From an uncultured Pelagibacteraceae bacterium (GTDB lineage: Bacteria; Pseudomonadota; Alphaproteobacteria; Pelagibacterales; AG-422-B15), in contig CABZNM010000011.1 of the NCBI GenBank assembly GCA_902527075.1, forward strand, positions 1-23,057: a stretch of DNA of 23,057 nt, written 5' to 3'. A program made the position numbers and the translations under genes. Shown here in pieces: positions 7,962-15,717 of this stretch (positions within the stretch are counted from its first letter, which is position 1; every line of letters begins with the position of its first letter). The notes under the pieces were generated by a model, which ran no database searches, was not told the origin of the DNA, and was given only the letters and a program-made list of their open reading frames with translations.

Positions 7962-9125
7962 TTAGAGGTTACCCTCATAGGCATCGATGTAAAGTTGTTT
8001 CATTTCATCAAAGTTTATATCTTTTGGATTTGGAGTAGTTGATGGATCTTTTAAGGCCATACTTGCCAACATATCAAAATCAAAATCAACTTTTAATTCT
8101 TTTAATGTGTTAGGAATCTCTAGGTCTTTTCTGATAGAAAGTATCCATTCCATAAAACCATTGAATGATTGATTATCAATTTCAAGATATTTTGTTAATA
8201 AAGTAATTCTCTCTCTTATAACAGGCTCATTAAACTTTAAAACGTAAGGTATGAAAATTGCATTTGATAGACCATGATGGATATCATTAACGGCATTTAT
8301 TGGGTGACTGAGAGAATGTATTAAGCCCAGTCCCTTTTGAAAAGCAGTCGAACCCATGGCAGAAGTGACTAGTAATTTTGAACGAGACTCTATATCTGAT
8401 GGATTATTAAAAGCATTTAACAAATGATCTTTAATATTTTTTAACCCCTCAACAGCAATCCCATCTGCCATAGGGTGAAACCCTCTGGCACAATATGCTT
8501 CTAGACAGTGAGCAAGAGAGTCCATACCTGTCGCGGCAGTAAGGTGTTGAGGTAATGATATTGTTAAATTTGGATCCATGATGACTAATTCTGGTAGCAT
8601 TGATGGGTGAAAAATAATTTTTTTAGTATGATTTGTCTCATCAATTATAAGTGATGATCTTCCTGTTTCTGATCCTGTTCCAGCAGTAGTAGGAATTGCA
8701 ACAACAGCTGGTAAATTTTCTGTATTTGCATGTGTCCAATTATCGCCAATATCTTCAAAAAAAAATAAGTCCTTTGTTTGCATAGACATAAATGCAATTG
8801 CTTTGCCTGCATCAAGTGAGCTTCCTCCACCTACGGCAATGATACCATCATTTTGATTATCCTTAAAACATTGAACACCATTCAAAACATTTGTTCCAGT
8901 TGGATTACTTTTTATTTCTGAAAAGATAGAATAGCTCACAGACTTATTTTCTAATTGCAAAATAATTTCTTTGAAGCCTTGATTATCCAGCATGTCCGGA
9001 TCAGTTACTATAAGTGGATTTGAAAAATTTAACTGACAACAAGCTTTATATATTTCTTTAATACGACCTATTCCAAACCATATTGGTGTAGGATAGTTCC
9101 AATTCACTGTTTGTATATTTAACAT
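7962..9125 (-). CDS. Iron-containing (group III) alcohol dehydrogenase
   Basis: NAD(P)-dependent alcohol dehydrogenase of the iron-activated family, 387 residues, close to the family norm. The dinucleotide site is GGGSSLDAGKAIA (99-111) and the family signature IPTTAGTGSETG is at 144-155. Expected metal ligands are D202 and H206 (GMDSLAHCLEAY), H270 (GLIHSLSHP) and H284 (DIHHG), all present. An in-frame TAG nine bases upstream fixes the start at ATG 9125 or later, and there is no Shine-Dalgarno at usable distance. It sits between a DMT exporter and a dienelactone-hydrolase-like enzyme. Family members act on butanol, propanediol, lactaldehyde, methanol, 4-hydroxybutyrate or maleylacetate, and I cannot choose between these. 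A methanol role would be attractive beside mtkAB-ppc but is only conjecture. Confidence 0.9.
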   Translation of the reverse strand: MLNIQTVNWNYPTPIWFGIGRIKEIYKACCQLNFSNPLIVTDPDMLDNQGFKEIILQLENKSVSYSIFSEIKSNPTGTNVLNGVQCFKDNQNDGIIAVGGGSSLDAGKAIAFMSMQTKDLFFFEDIGDNWTHANTENLPAVVAIPTTAGTGSETGRSSLIIDETNHTKKIIFHPSMLPELVIMDPNLTISLPQHLTAATGMDSLAHCLEAYCARGFHPMADGIAVEGLKNIKDHLLNAFNNPSDIESRSKLLVTSAMGSTAFQKGLGLIHSLSHPINAVNDIHHGLSNAIFIPYVLKFNEPVIRERITLLTKYLEIDNQSFNGFMEWILSIRKDLEIPNTLKELKVDFDFDMLASMALKDPSTTPNPKDINFDEMKQLYIDAYEGNL

Positions 9126-9173
9126 TTTAAACTATTTCTAAACCTTCTCTATAAATTATATGTAACTTTAATT

Positions 9174-9206
9174 TTAAATTTTAAAGTAAATAAATCCTAT
9201 TTTCAT
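9174..9206 (-). CDS. Candidate ten-codon leader ORF upstream of the alcohol dehydrogenase gene
   Basis: In the 97-bp gap between the DMT gene and the alcohol dehydrogenase gene, the minus strand has AAGGAG, seven A residues, then ATG and ten sense codons (MKIGFIYFKI) before TAA. This is the strongest Shine-Dalgarno plus start combination I see in a window where most genes have none. The dehydrogenase start is 48 nt after this stop and has no ribosome-binding site of its own. It may be a leader peptide, a translation enhancer or a small membrane peptide, or a chance occurrence in A/T-rich sequence. I do not recognise the peptide; no run of one amino acid suggests classic attenuation. Confidence 0.3.
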   Translation of the reverse strand: MKIGFIYFKI

Positions 9207-9222
9207 TTTTTTCTCCTTAAAT

Positions 9223-10131
9223 TTATAATGTGGGGGGGTTAACTTTTTGTCTTGTTCCAATTGCATGGAATGCAATTGCTATAATAATTACGAATCCACC
9301 TATCAATGTATATAATCCAGGAACCTCATTTACTCCAAACAATGGTATCCAGCACCATATTACACCACCTATTACTTCTGTTAATGACAGGAGCATAAAT
9401 TCAGCTGCTGGCAGGTATCTTGCTCCAATACTCAATAAAATTAAACCAGTTGCCACAAAGGTACCATGTAACATACTTAAATAAATATTTTGAACAGGCA
9501 TGGTATAGCTATCAGCAAAAATAATAATCATTATTAAAGAGAATAAAGCACAAAAAATTCCAGCAATAATAATGGTCGTAAATTTAGGAGTATCGGGTTG
9601 CCATCTCAGTGTTACTGCAAAAATCGCAAATCCAATTGAACAAAATAAACCAAATAGCCATCCTAAAATTGTCCCTGCATTCCAATCATTATATGCCATC
9701 AAAACCATTCCTAACAATGAGACAAGGCAAGCAATAACTGTTGCTGTTCTCATATATTCTCTGAGAAATAAGTAAGCAAACAATCCTGCAAACAAAGGTT
9801 GAGTTCCAATCATGAATAAAGTGGTTGCAGCAGATGTAAATGTCATCCCAAAAATAAAAAATATAAATGCAAATGCTAAACCAATACCCCCAAGAAGTCC
9901 GGAGTATCCTACTCTTTTAAAATTATGCCTGAATGAGAGACCTTCATGGTAAAGTAAGAAAATAAGAAGAATTGTTGCGACTGTTATTCCTCTACAGAAT
10001 AAATAGTGCCACTGATAGATTTGCGCGTCAATCATGTAGCGGATCGTTGGCGCTCCAAAACTCCAAATCAGGCCAGCTGACAGAGCTAGTATAAATCCGA
10101 TTAAATATGTTTTGTTATTCTGCTCAGTCAT
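9223..10131 (-). CDS. DMT-superfamily (EamA) transporter
   Basis: A 302-residue integral membrane protein with the ten hydrophobic segments and internal two-fold repeat typical of EamA/RhaT-type drug/metabolite transporters. The first segment (about 11-30) contains LSAGLIWSFGAPTIRY and the end of the first repeat contains LFMIGTQPLFAGLFAYLFLRE (about 107-125), where the proline and the charged residues after it are typical of EamA repeat ends. The second repeat ends in EVIGGVIWCWIPLFGVNE. It probably exports or imports a small metabolite by proton exchange; the substrate cannot be predicted. It heads the minus-strand set leading to the alcohol dehydrogenase and dienelactone hydrolase genes, so it may move their substrate. 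The start is an ATG without Shine-Dalgarno. A C7 run (G7 on the plus strand, 9232-9238) falls four codons before the stop. Confidence 0.88.
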   Translation of the reverse strand: MTEQNNKTYLIGFILALSAGLIWSFGAPTIRYMIDAQIYQWHYLFCRGITVATILLIFLLYHEGLSFRHNFKRVGYSGLLGGIGLAFAFIFFIFGMTFTSAATTLFMIGTQPLFAGLFAYLFLREYMRTATVIACLVSLLGMVLMAYNDWNAGTILGWLFGLFCSIGFAIFAVTLRWQPDTPKFTTIIIAGIFCALFSLIMIIIFADSYTMPVQNIYLSMLHGTFVATGLILLSIGARYLPAAEFMLLSLTEVIGGVIWCWIPLFGVNEVPGLYTLIGGFVIIIAIAFHAIGTRQKVNPPTL

Positions 10132-10177
10132 ATAATCTAAAGCAGGATATATAAATAATAGATTTATGACACTATAA
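10132..10177. promoter_or_regulatory. Compact divergent promoter region, DMT gene / serine hydrolase operon
   Basis: Only 46 bp separate the divergent starts of the DMT transporter gene and the galactoside-type operon. A TATAAT at 10131-10136 overlaps the DMT start codon and a TATAAA lies at 10150-10155. No -35 with good spacing is visible, and any -35 for either direction would fall inside the opposite gene. Neither start codon has a Shine-Dalgarno. In a gap this short the two promoters must overlap, so they may compete or be co-regulated. Confidence 0.35.
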
Positions 10178-11320
10178 ATGACTACAGATATTCAAATAAC
10201 GGAATTAGGCGAGTTCAACAAAAAATTCGAGGATACATATAAATTATTTAAAAAACACTTGGAAAACAATGAAGAAGTTGGGGCTTCTTTTGCCGTATAT
10301 CAAAATGGAGAAGTCTTGGTAGATCTTTATGGTGGTTACCGAGACCGTGATAAAAAAAATAAATGGGATGAAAATACAATAGTTAATATTCACTCAACGA
10401 GTAAAGGTATTGTTGCAATGATCGTAGCTAAATTAATTGATAAAGGTGACTTGGATTTGGAAAAAAATGTAGCTGAATACTGGCCTGAATTTGGAGTGTC
10501 TGAAAAAAAAGAAATAAAAGTCAAAACACTGCTATCGCATCAGGCAGGCATGTATGGATGGAGACAGCCCATTGATGAAACAGATTTTTACAAATGGGAT
10601 TTTGTAGTCAATCTTTTGGCAAAGCAAGAACCCTATCACAAAGCTGAAGAAAAAATATGTTATCATCCTAAAACAATTGGTTTTTTAGTTGGTGAATTAA
10701 TAAAAAGAATTACTGGCAAATCGGTAGGTCAAAATTTAGAGGATTTACTTAATCACCCACTTGAAACAAAATGTTTTATCGGAACACCCTTAATGTACCA
10801 TGATAATATAGCTGAGCTAATAAGCTCAGAGAGCTTAAGAAAAGCATTCAGTGATCCGAAAAATGTAGATGAATATCTAATTACTGCTTTTCTTAATCCA
10901 GCAAATAGAACTAAAACTGCTAATACACCTGAATGGAGACTTGCTGAAATTCCCGCTATGAATTGTCATTCTAATTCAAGGTCACTTGCAAAAATCTATG
11001 ACTTTTTCCTATCTCATAAATCTAATAAATTCATCTCATCGGATACATTTGATCTCCTTACGACAGTAGCTATAAGTGGAGATGACCAGGTAATGAAGTC
11101 CCCTATGCAATGGTCATATGCAGGTTACAGTGTAGGTGGTGGAAAATTATTTGGAAAAAGTAGTCAGGCATTTGGTCACACTGGATGGGGTGGCTCCATG
11201 GCTTACGGTGATCCTGAAAATGGAATTAGCTGCGCATATACTATGAACTTATTGACTGGTTCAATGCTTGGCGACCAGAGAGCGCTAAAGTTAGTTGAAA
11301 CTATATATGATACAATATGA
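10178..11320 (+). CDS. Beta-lactamase-fold serine hydrolase (EstB-like esterase)
   Basis: Penicillin-binding-protein/class C beta-lactamase fold enzyme, 380 residues, with no signal peptide, so cytoplasmic. The SxxK motif is S73-T-S-K76 in NIHSTSKGI, giving the nucleophile and general base. The second-motif tyrosine is probably Y162 (CYHP), and HTG at 334-336 (GHTGWGGS) replaces the KTG of true beta-lactamases, as in EstB-type esterases. A cytoplasmic location argues against a role in antibiotic resistance or peptidoglycan; deacylation of an imported ester is more plausible. It is the first gene of the operon with a GPH symporter, galactokinase and GH1, and its stop overlaps the symporter start (ATGA). 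An ATG 12 nt upstream is followed by an early stop, which supports the start at 10178. The real substrate is unknown. Confidence 0.85.
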   Translation: MTTDIQITELGEFNKKFEDTYKLFKKHLENNEEVGASFAVYQNGEVLVDLYGGYRDRDKKNKWDENTIVNIHSTSKGIVAMIVAKLIDKGDLDLEKNVAEYWPEFGVSEKKEIKVKTLLSHQAGMYGWRQPIDETDFYKWDFVVNLLAKQEPYHKAEEKICYHPKTIGFLVGELIKRITGKSVGQNLEDLLNHPLETKCFIGTPLMYHDNIAELISSESLRKAFSDPKNVDEYLITAFLNPANRTKTANTPEWRLAEIPAMNCHSNSRSLAKIYDFFLSHKSNKFISSDTFDLLTTVAISGDDQVMKSPMQWSYAGYSVGGGKLFGKSSQAFGHTGWGGSMAYGDPENGISCAYTMNLLTGSMLGDQRALKLVETIYDTI

Positions 11321-12642
11321 AATTAAGTTTTAGATCTAAACTATTCTATGGTGGAGGAGATTATGCCATAAACATTATGTGGCAATTAACTGTCTTCTAC
11401 TTGTTATTTTTTTACACAGATATTTTTGGATTATCACCCGTAAACGCTGGGTTAGTTTTCTTTATAGCAAAAATTTGGGATGCATTTACTGACCCAATTA
11501 TGGGGTATATTGCAGATAACACATCAACGAGATGGGGAAAATTTAGACCTTATATTTTGTTTGGATCAGTACCCGCTTTAATAATGATTATTTTATGTTT
11601 TACTTCACCAGATTTGTCTGAGACAGGAAAATTTTATTGGGCTCTTTTCACTTACATTACATTCACTACTCTATATACAATAATTGCTATCCCAGTTGGT
11701 TCACTTATTCCCGCAATGACGCAAGATAGAGATGAAAGAACTTCACTTGCATCATTTAGGTTTTTAGGAGCAAGCTCTGGATCAATTACAGTTGCAGTTT
11801 TAACATTGCCTCTTGTTGGCCTCTTTAGCTCACCACAGATTGGGTTTCCAATTGTAGTCGGTTGTTTGGCTGTACTGGGAGCTATTTTTGCATTTTTATG
11901 TTTTTTCAATACCAAAGAAGTTTATTCAAAACCATATGAAGAAAGCATTGGGGTCAAAAAAGTAACCAAAATGGTATTTAATAATTATCCATTGCATTTC
12001 GTGATACTCGCACTATTAACCACTTGGGTTGCAAATAATATAAAGCAACTCACAGTCGTATACTTTGTTAAATATAACCTTCAGTTAGAAGCTTACTTTA
12101 GTCTAATACTACTTGGTGTAATTTTGCAAATTATGTTTGGTGCATATTTAATTAATGTAATTAAGCATAAGTTTGAGAAAAAAACTTTGTTTATGATTGG
12201 AACTTTTCTTTACGTAATTACAGATTTAATAATCTATTATATAACAGGATATGAAAACTTCTGGTTATTCGCTTTTATTGCAACCTTTGGTTTTATTGGT
12301 TTTGGTATGGCAGGTGTTATGGCCTGGTCAATGATTGCCGATACAATTGAGTACGGTGAATGGAAATCTGGATTCCGAGCTGAAGGTGTACTAAATGCAG
12401 CTCATGTATTTGTCTTTAAATTAAGTGTTGGTTTTAGTGCATGGCTAGCAGGAGTTATTCTAGAAAGTACGGACTATGTTGCGAATGCATTACAACAAAC
12501 TCCAGAAACATTGAATGGTCTCTTTATCATGGGATATATTTTTCCTGCTGTTGCAGGAACGATAGCAATAATTGTTACATACTTTAATAAGTACGATAGT
12601 AACTTTTATGAGAAAATATTTACCGAATTAAAGCAAAGATAA
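11317..12642 (+). CDS. GPH-family sugar:cation symporter (MelB-like MFS)
   Basis: Inner-membrane transporter of 441 residues with about 12 hydrophobic segments. The loop after the second segment carries the glycoside-pentoside-hexuronide signature: WDAFTDPIMGY (residues about 55-65), IADNTSTRWGKFRPY (about 65-79). The aspartates in this region bind the coupling cation in MelB. The fifth cytoplasmic portion has MIADTIEYGEWKSG, another family hallmark. Members import intact glycosides or sugar acids with Na+ or H+. The gene overlaps the serine hydrolase gene by 4 nt and is followed 9 nt later by galactokinase and then GH1. As both downstream enzymes are cytoplasmic, the transported substrate is probably an unphosphorylated beta-galactoside or similar glycoside. 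This is context inference; the protein could also carry free sugar. Confidence 0.93.
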   Translation: MKLSFRSKLFYGGGDYAINIMWQLTVFYLLFFYTDIFGLSPVNAGLVFFIAKIWDAFTDPIMGYIADNTSTRWGKFRPYILFGSVPALIMIILCFTSPDLSETGKFYWALFTYITFTTLYTIIAIPVGSLIPAMTQDRDERTSLASFRFLGASSGSITVAVLTLPLVGLFSSPQIGFPIVVGCLAVLGAIFAFLCFFNTKEVYSKPYEESIGVKKVTKMVFNNYPLHFVILALLTTWVANNIKQLTVVYFVKYNLQLEAYFSLILLGVILQIMFGAYLINVIKHKFEKKTLFMIGTFLYVITDLIIYYITGYENFWLFAFIATFGFIGFGMAGVMAWSMIADTIEYGEWKSGFRAEGVLNAAHVFVFKLSVGFSAWLAGVILESTDYVANALQQTPETLNGLFIMGYIFPAVAGTIAIIVTYFNKYDSNFYEKIFTELKQR

Positions 12643-12651
12643 ATAAAAGTT

Positions 12652-13683
12652 ATGTATGCAGTCTCAATTGGTGAGGGCTTTGGAAGAGTTAACCTTATCG
12701 GAGAACATCTGGACTATAATGGTGGGTATGTAATGCCATTACAAATAAAGAATTCAATTATATGTGAAATAAGCGAGAATAGGAATAATGATTATATTTC
12801 TATAGTTTCTGACAGGTATAAAGACTCATTTATTGTTAAGGATTTAAAAAAAAGAAATGACTGGACTGATTTTATTATTGGTTCGTGCCTATTTTTTGAA
12901 CAAAAATTCAAAGTTAAAGTAAATAAGATATCAATTAATGTTAAAAGTAGTCTCCCGCTAGGGATAGGACTCTCCTCTTCAGCAGCAATCACAGTTGGTA
13001 CTTTAAAATCTTTAGTTAGTTATTTTCAAAAAATTATGTCTGATGAAGAATTGATAAATCTAGCATATGAAATTGAAAATAACTTTATAGGAGTAGGTGG
13101 TGGAATAATGGATCAATTTGTTTCGGTTTTAGGCAATCAAAATGAGGCTCTTTTTCTTAATACTGCAAACAGAAAATATGAATTGATACCAATTTTCAAA
13201 AATTATAAATTTGTAATTATTGATAGTAATGCTCAGAGAATATTATCAGCTAGTAGTTTTAATCAAAAAAAAGAATTGTGCTTTTCTGCTGCGAAAAAAA
13301 TGAATTTAGAGAACCTCTGTGTTAAATCAAATATTAATGAAAATGATATTCACTTGCTATCCGATGATGAGCTGCGTGTTAGTAAGCACGTAATAGAAGA
13401 AAATATAAGGGTGGTTAAAGCTGCTAAAGTTTTAAAAAATAATAAAGCTAAAGAATTTGGAAAATTGATGACAGAAAGCCATGTGTCATTATCTAAATAT
13501 TATGGGGTTTCTACAAATGAACTAGATAAATTAGTTGATTTATCTAATTCTTTTGGTGCACTAGGATCTAAATTAACAGGTGCTGGTTTTGGTGGTGCTA
13601 TTGTGACTCTAATAAAAAAAGAACTAGTCGAAGAACTTAAAAAGTATATTCTTAACAATTATCCAAATGCAAAATTTATATAA
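12652..13683 (+). CDS. galK: Galactokinase-type GHMP kinase, divergent and short
   Basis: ATP-dependent sugar 1-kinase, most likely making galactose 1-phosphate. GRVNLIGEHLDYNGG at 11-25 is the galactokinase signature (usually GEHTDYNGG), supplying R12 and the sugar-binding Asp D21. GIGLSSSAAI (104-113) is the GHMP ATP loop, GGGIMDQF (149-156) contributes the catalytic Asp D154, and TGAGFGGA lies near the C-terminus. At 343 residues it is about 40 shorter than typical GalK (about 380), mostly because the N-terminus begins close to the signature. The segment after the active site reads SASSFNQKKELC where GalK commonly has an SxYNxRR pattern. The sugar may therefore be galactose, N-acetylgalactosamine or a related hexose. 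It lies 9 nt after the symporter gene and 2 nt before GH1. No galT, galE or mutarotase gene is in the window. Confidence 0.8.
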   Translation: MYAVSIGEGFGRVNLIGEHLDYNGGYVMPLQIKNSIICEISENRNNDYISIVSDRYKDSFIVKDLKKRNDWTDFIIGSCLFFEQKFKVKVNKISINVKSSLPLGIGLSSSAAITVGTLKSLVSYFQKIMSDEELINLAYEIENNFIGVGGGIMDQFVSVLGNQNEALFLNTANRKYELIPIFKNYKFVIIDSNAQRILSASSFNQKKELCFSAAKKMNLENLCVKSNINENDIHLLSDDELRVSKHVIEENIRVVKAAKVLKNNKAKEFGKLMTESHVSLSKYYGVSTNELDKLVDLSNSFGALGSKLTGAGFGGAIVTLIKKELVEELKKYILNNYPNAKFI

Positions 13684-13685
13684 TT

Positions 13686-14927
13686 ATGAAACTTAATTTA
13701 CCAAAAGATTTTATATGGGGTACTGCAACCGCAGCCCATCAAGTTGAGGGAAATAATACAAATTCAGATTTCTGGTTATTAGAAAATACAAAAAATACTA
13801 CTTTTGTGGAACCATCAGGTATCGCTTGTGATCAGTGGAATAAATATGAAGAAGATATTGATTTAATGGCTGATAATTCAATTCAATCATATCGTTTATC
13901 CATTGAATGGGCTAGAATACAACCCTTAGAGGGAGAGATCTCTCAAGAAGCAGTTGATCACTATAAAAAAGTTCTCGATTATTGCCATTCAAAAAATATT
14001 AAAACATGTGTTACTTACCAGCATTTTACTTCTCCATTGTGGTTTACAGCTAATGGTGGTTGGGAAAAAAGTGAAAATGTAGATTTATATGTAAGGTATG
14101 CTGAAAAACTTACTAGAGAACTTGGGGATTACTCAGACATGATTTGTACCATAAATGAGGCTAATCTTACTTCTTGCTTTGCGCATAGTTTTCCAAGTTA
14201 TCCTGCTGGAGGAATGAAGACCCTTATGCCATTTGTTAGTGAAGCTGCAAAATCTTGCGGCTCAACCCTAGAAAATTTTGGTCCATTTCTTTTTGGTCAT
14301 CCTTTCAAAATAAGAGATTGTATGATGAAGGCTCACGTGAAGTCTTTTCCAGTCATTAAAGAAAATTTAAAAAATGATCAACCAGTTGGCATTACTCTAT
14401 CTATTATGGATTATCAATGCGTTGAAGGTGGTGAAGCGGTCAGAGATGAAGCACATAAAGAGTCCGTTGATATATGTCTTGATCAAACCAAAGATGATGA
14501 CTTTATAGGCATTCAAACTTATACACGCCATACATTTGGACCTGATGGTATTATAACGCCTAATTTAAAGACTTCAGATATGTTGGTAATGGGCTATGAG
14601 TACTATCCTGAGTCACTTGAAAATGTCTTAAGATATGTGAGCCCAAAAATAAATTGCCCAATGATCGTAACAGAAAATGGTATTGGAACTGACGACGATC
14701 AACAAAGAATAAAATATATAACAACTGCACTAGAAGGATTGCAAAGATGTATCGATGATGGCTTAGATATCAGAGGATATTTTTATTGGTCTTTTATTGA
14801 CAATTTTGAATGGCTTTTTGGATATAAACCAAGATTTGGACTAGTTAATGTAGATAGAAATACACTTGAAAGAAAAGGTAAGACAAGTCTTGAGTTTTAT
14901 AAATCAGTAATCAACAATTCAATTTAG
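13686..14927 (+). CDS. GH1 beta-glycosidase (beta-galactosidase/beta-glucosidase type)
   Basis: Retaining glycoside hydrolase family 1 enzyme, 413 residues, shorter than the usual 440-480. It begins with the typical KDFIWGTATAAHQVEG (7-22), contributing Q19 to the glycone site. H113 lies in YQHFTSPLW, the acid/base is E158 in TINEAN and the nucleophile is E330 in VTENG. The usual motif is NEP, so the Ala after E158 is unusual. The glycone end reads NFEW (about 372-375) rather than the basic phosphate-binding motif of 6-phospho-glycosidases, so it should act on unphosphorylated sugars, in agreement with a symporter rather than a PTS. There is no signal peptide. As the last gene of the operon with a galactokinase, its product is probably galactose. 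The stop TAG directly abuts the stop of the convergent DUF4864 gene. Confidence 0.92.
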   Translation: MKLNLPKDFIWGTATAAHQVEGNNTNSDFWLLENTKNTTFVEPSGIACDQWNKYEEDIDLMADNSIQSYRLSIEWARIQPLEGEISQEAVDHYKKVLDYCHSKNIKTCVTYQHFTSPLWFTANGGWEKSENVDLYVRYAEKLTRELGDYSDMICTINEANLTSCFAHSFPSYPAGGMKTLMPFVSEAAKSCGSTLENFGPFLFGHPFKIRDCMMKAHVKSFPVIKENLKNDQPVGITLSIMDYQCVEGGEAVRDEAHKESVDICLDQTKDDDFIGIQTYTRHTFGPDGIITPNLKTSDMLVMGYEYYPESLENVLRYVSPKINCPMIVTENGIGTDDDQQRIKYITTALEGLQRCIDDGLDIRGYFYWSFIDNFEWLFGYKPRFGLVNVDRNTLERKGKTSLEFYKSVINNSI

Positions 14928-15359
14928 TTAAATTTCATCACTCACAGCTTTATTAAGCATACACCCATTTATGAGCCATTTGCCAGTATCTTGTCTTTGC
15001 ATAGTATAGGTAGCGGTAACAAAAATACCGTCTGGATCAACCAGATAAACAATCAAAATAGGTACACCATCAATTAATTCAACTGGACCAAAATTGATAC
15101 TTTTAGGTCTGTAAACAGCCTGGTACCCACTTTTAATCATTCTTTTGAACTCATCAGCATTTTTGAATATTTGTTTTATAATTGGTGAAGCGAAAGAATA
15201 TGCTTTTTCAAAATCATCTTCTTGGAATGCTTCAAGTTGCGATTTCACTACATTAACAATATCACTTTCATCTTTATCTGATAAAGTTGAAGCCTCTGCG
15301 TTAAATGTCAGAAATGTAATTATTAAAAAGAATCTACTGAAAGATTTAATCTTCTGCAT
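14928..15359 (-). CDS. DUF4864 domain-containing exported protein
   Basis: Small protein of 143 residues from the ATG at 15359; a TTG two codons upstream (15365) is possible but less likely. An N-terminal basic and hydrophobic stretch, [20 protein letters not shown], looks like a signal peptide with cleavage near the AEAS site, so the mature protein is probably periplasmic. The rest matches DUF4864: QLEAFQEDDFEKAYSFASP, then FKRMIKSGYQAVYRPKSINF, a compact alpha-plus-beta domain resembling the SnoaL/NTF2-like fold, with no evident catalytic residues. Function is unknown for the family. It overlaps the end of the PsiE-family gene by 14 nt and is last in the thiolase-PsiE-DUF4864 unit, which suggests the two small proteins are made together. 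Confidence 0.75.
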   Translation of the reverse strand: MQKIKSFSRFFLIITFLTFNAEASTLSDKDESDIVNVVKSQLEAFQEDDFEKAYSFASPIIKQIFKNADEFKRMIKSGYQAVYRPKSINFGPVELIDGVPILIVYLVDPDGIFVTATYTMQRQDTGKWLINGCMLNKAVSDEI

Positions 15360-15717
15360 CAGCAAAGATTTTCAATTTTCGCGCTTTTAATATTAAAACC
15401 GCAAGTGCAATTAATAAAATTGCTCCACCTTCATATAATAACATGCTTGGATCCATGGTTTTTCCCTGAAGAATTATAAGTCTTGCTACTGCAGTAATTG
15501 CGATAAATAGAGGTATGCTGATTCTAATTCTATTTAGAGTCCAGTATTCCCTTATCATTTGAATGACCTCAAGATAGATAAATAGCAATAATAAGTCAGC
15601 AAGCTCGACTAAGCTTTTTTCGTACATTGCGTAAATTTCGTAACCAATTGCAATAACGGTTGCAAAAATTATTAGAACTAAAGCAACTTTTTCAATACTT
15701 TTAATTAAATTAATCAT
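15346..15717 (-). CDS. PsiE-family inner-membrane protein
   Basis: A 123-residue protein with four predicted membrane segments (about 8-30, 36-55, 66-84 and 94-111) separated by short charged loops, matching the phosphate-starvation-inducible PsiE family. Typical features are the acidic [19 protein letters not shown] stretch with buried carboxylates and the basic [11 protein letters not shown] loop after it. The biochemical role of PsiE is not known; in E. coli it is induced by phosphate limitation. Here it sits between a thiolase, whose stop it overlaps by 4 nt (ATGA), and a DUF4864 gene it overlaps by 14 nt. I see no Pho-box-like repeat in the upstream promoter region, so phosphate regulation is not supported by this sequence. 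Confidence 0.8.
   Translation of the reverse strand: MINLIKSIEKVALVLIIFATVIAIGYEIYAMYEKSLVELADLLLLFIYLEVIQMIREYWTLNRIRISIPLFIAITAVARLIILQGKTMDPSMLLYEGGAILLIALAVLILKARKLKIFADAED

Noticed and set aside
7616..8038. A 140-codon open frame on the plus strand opposite the hydrolase and dehydrogenase genes
   Set aside because: It is a shadow of the two minus-strand genes, has no start signal and no recognisable domain.
9232..9238. G7 homopolymer as a phase-variation tract
   Set aside because: It falls four codons before the stop of the transporter gene, so slippage would alter only the last few residues.
9230..9775. Two open frames antisense to the DMT transporter
   Set aside because: Both are opposite a clear ten-segment membrane protein; their composition is the mirror of that hydrophobic gene.
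10178..11320. Serine hydrolase as an antibiotic-resistance beta-lactamase
   Set aside because: It lacks a signal peptide and has HTG instead of KTG; its neighbours are sugar-use genes.
15360..15365. TTG start for the DUF4864 protein
   Set aside because: The ATG two codons later gives the same signal peptide and is the more usual start.
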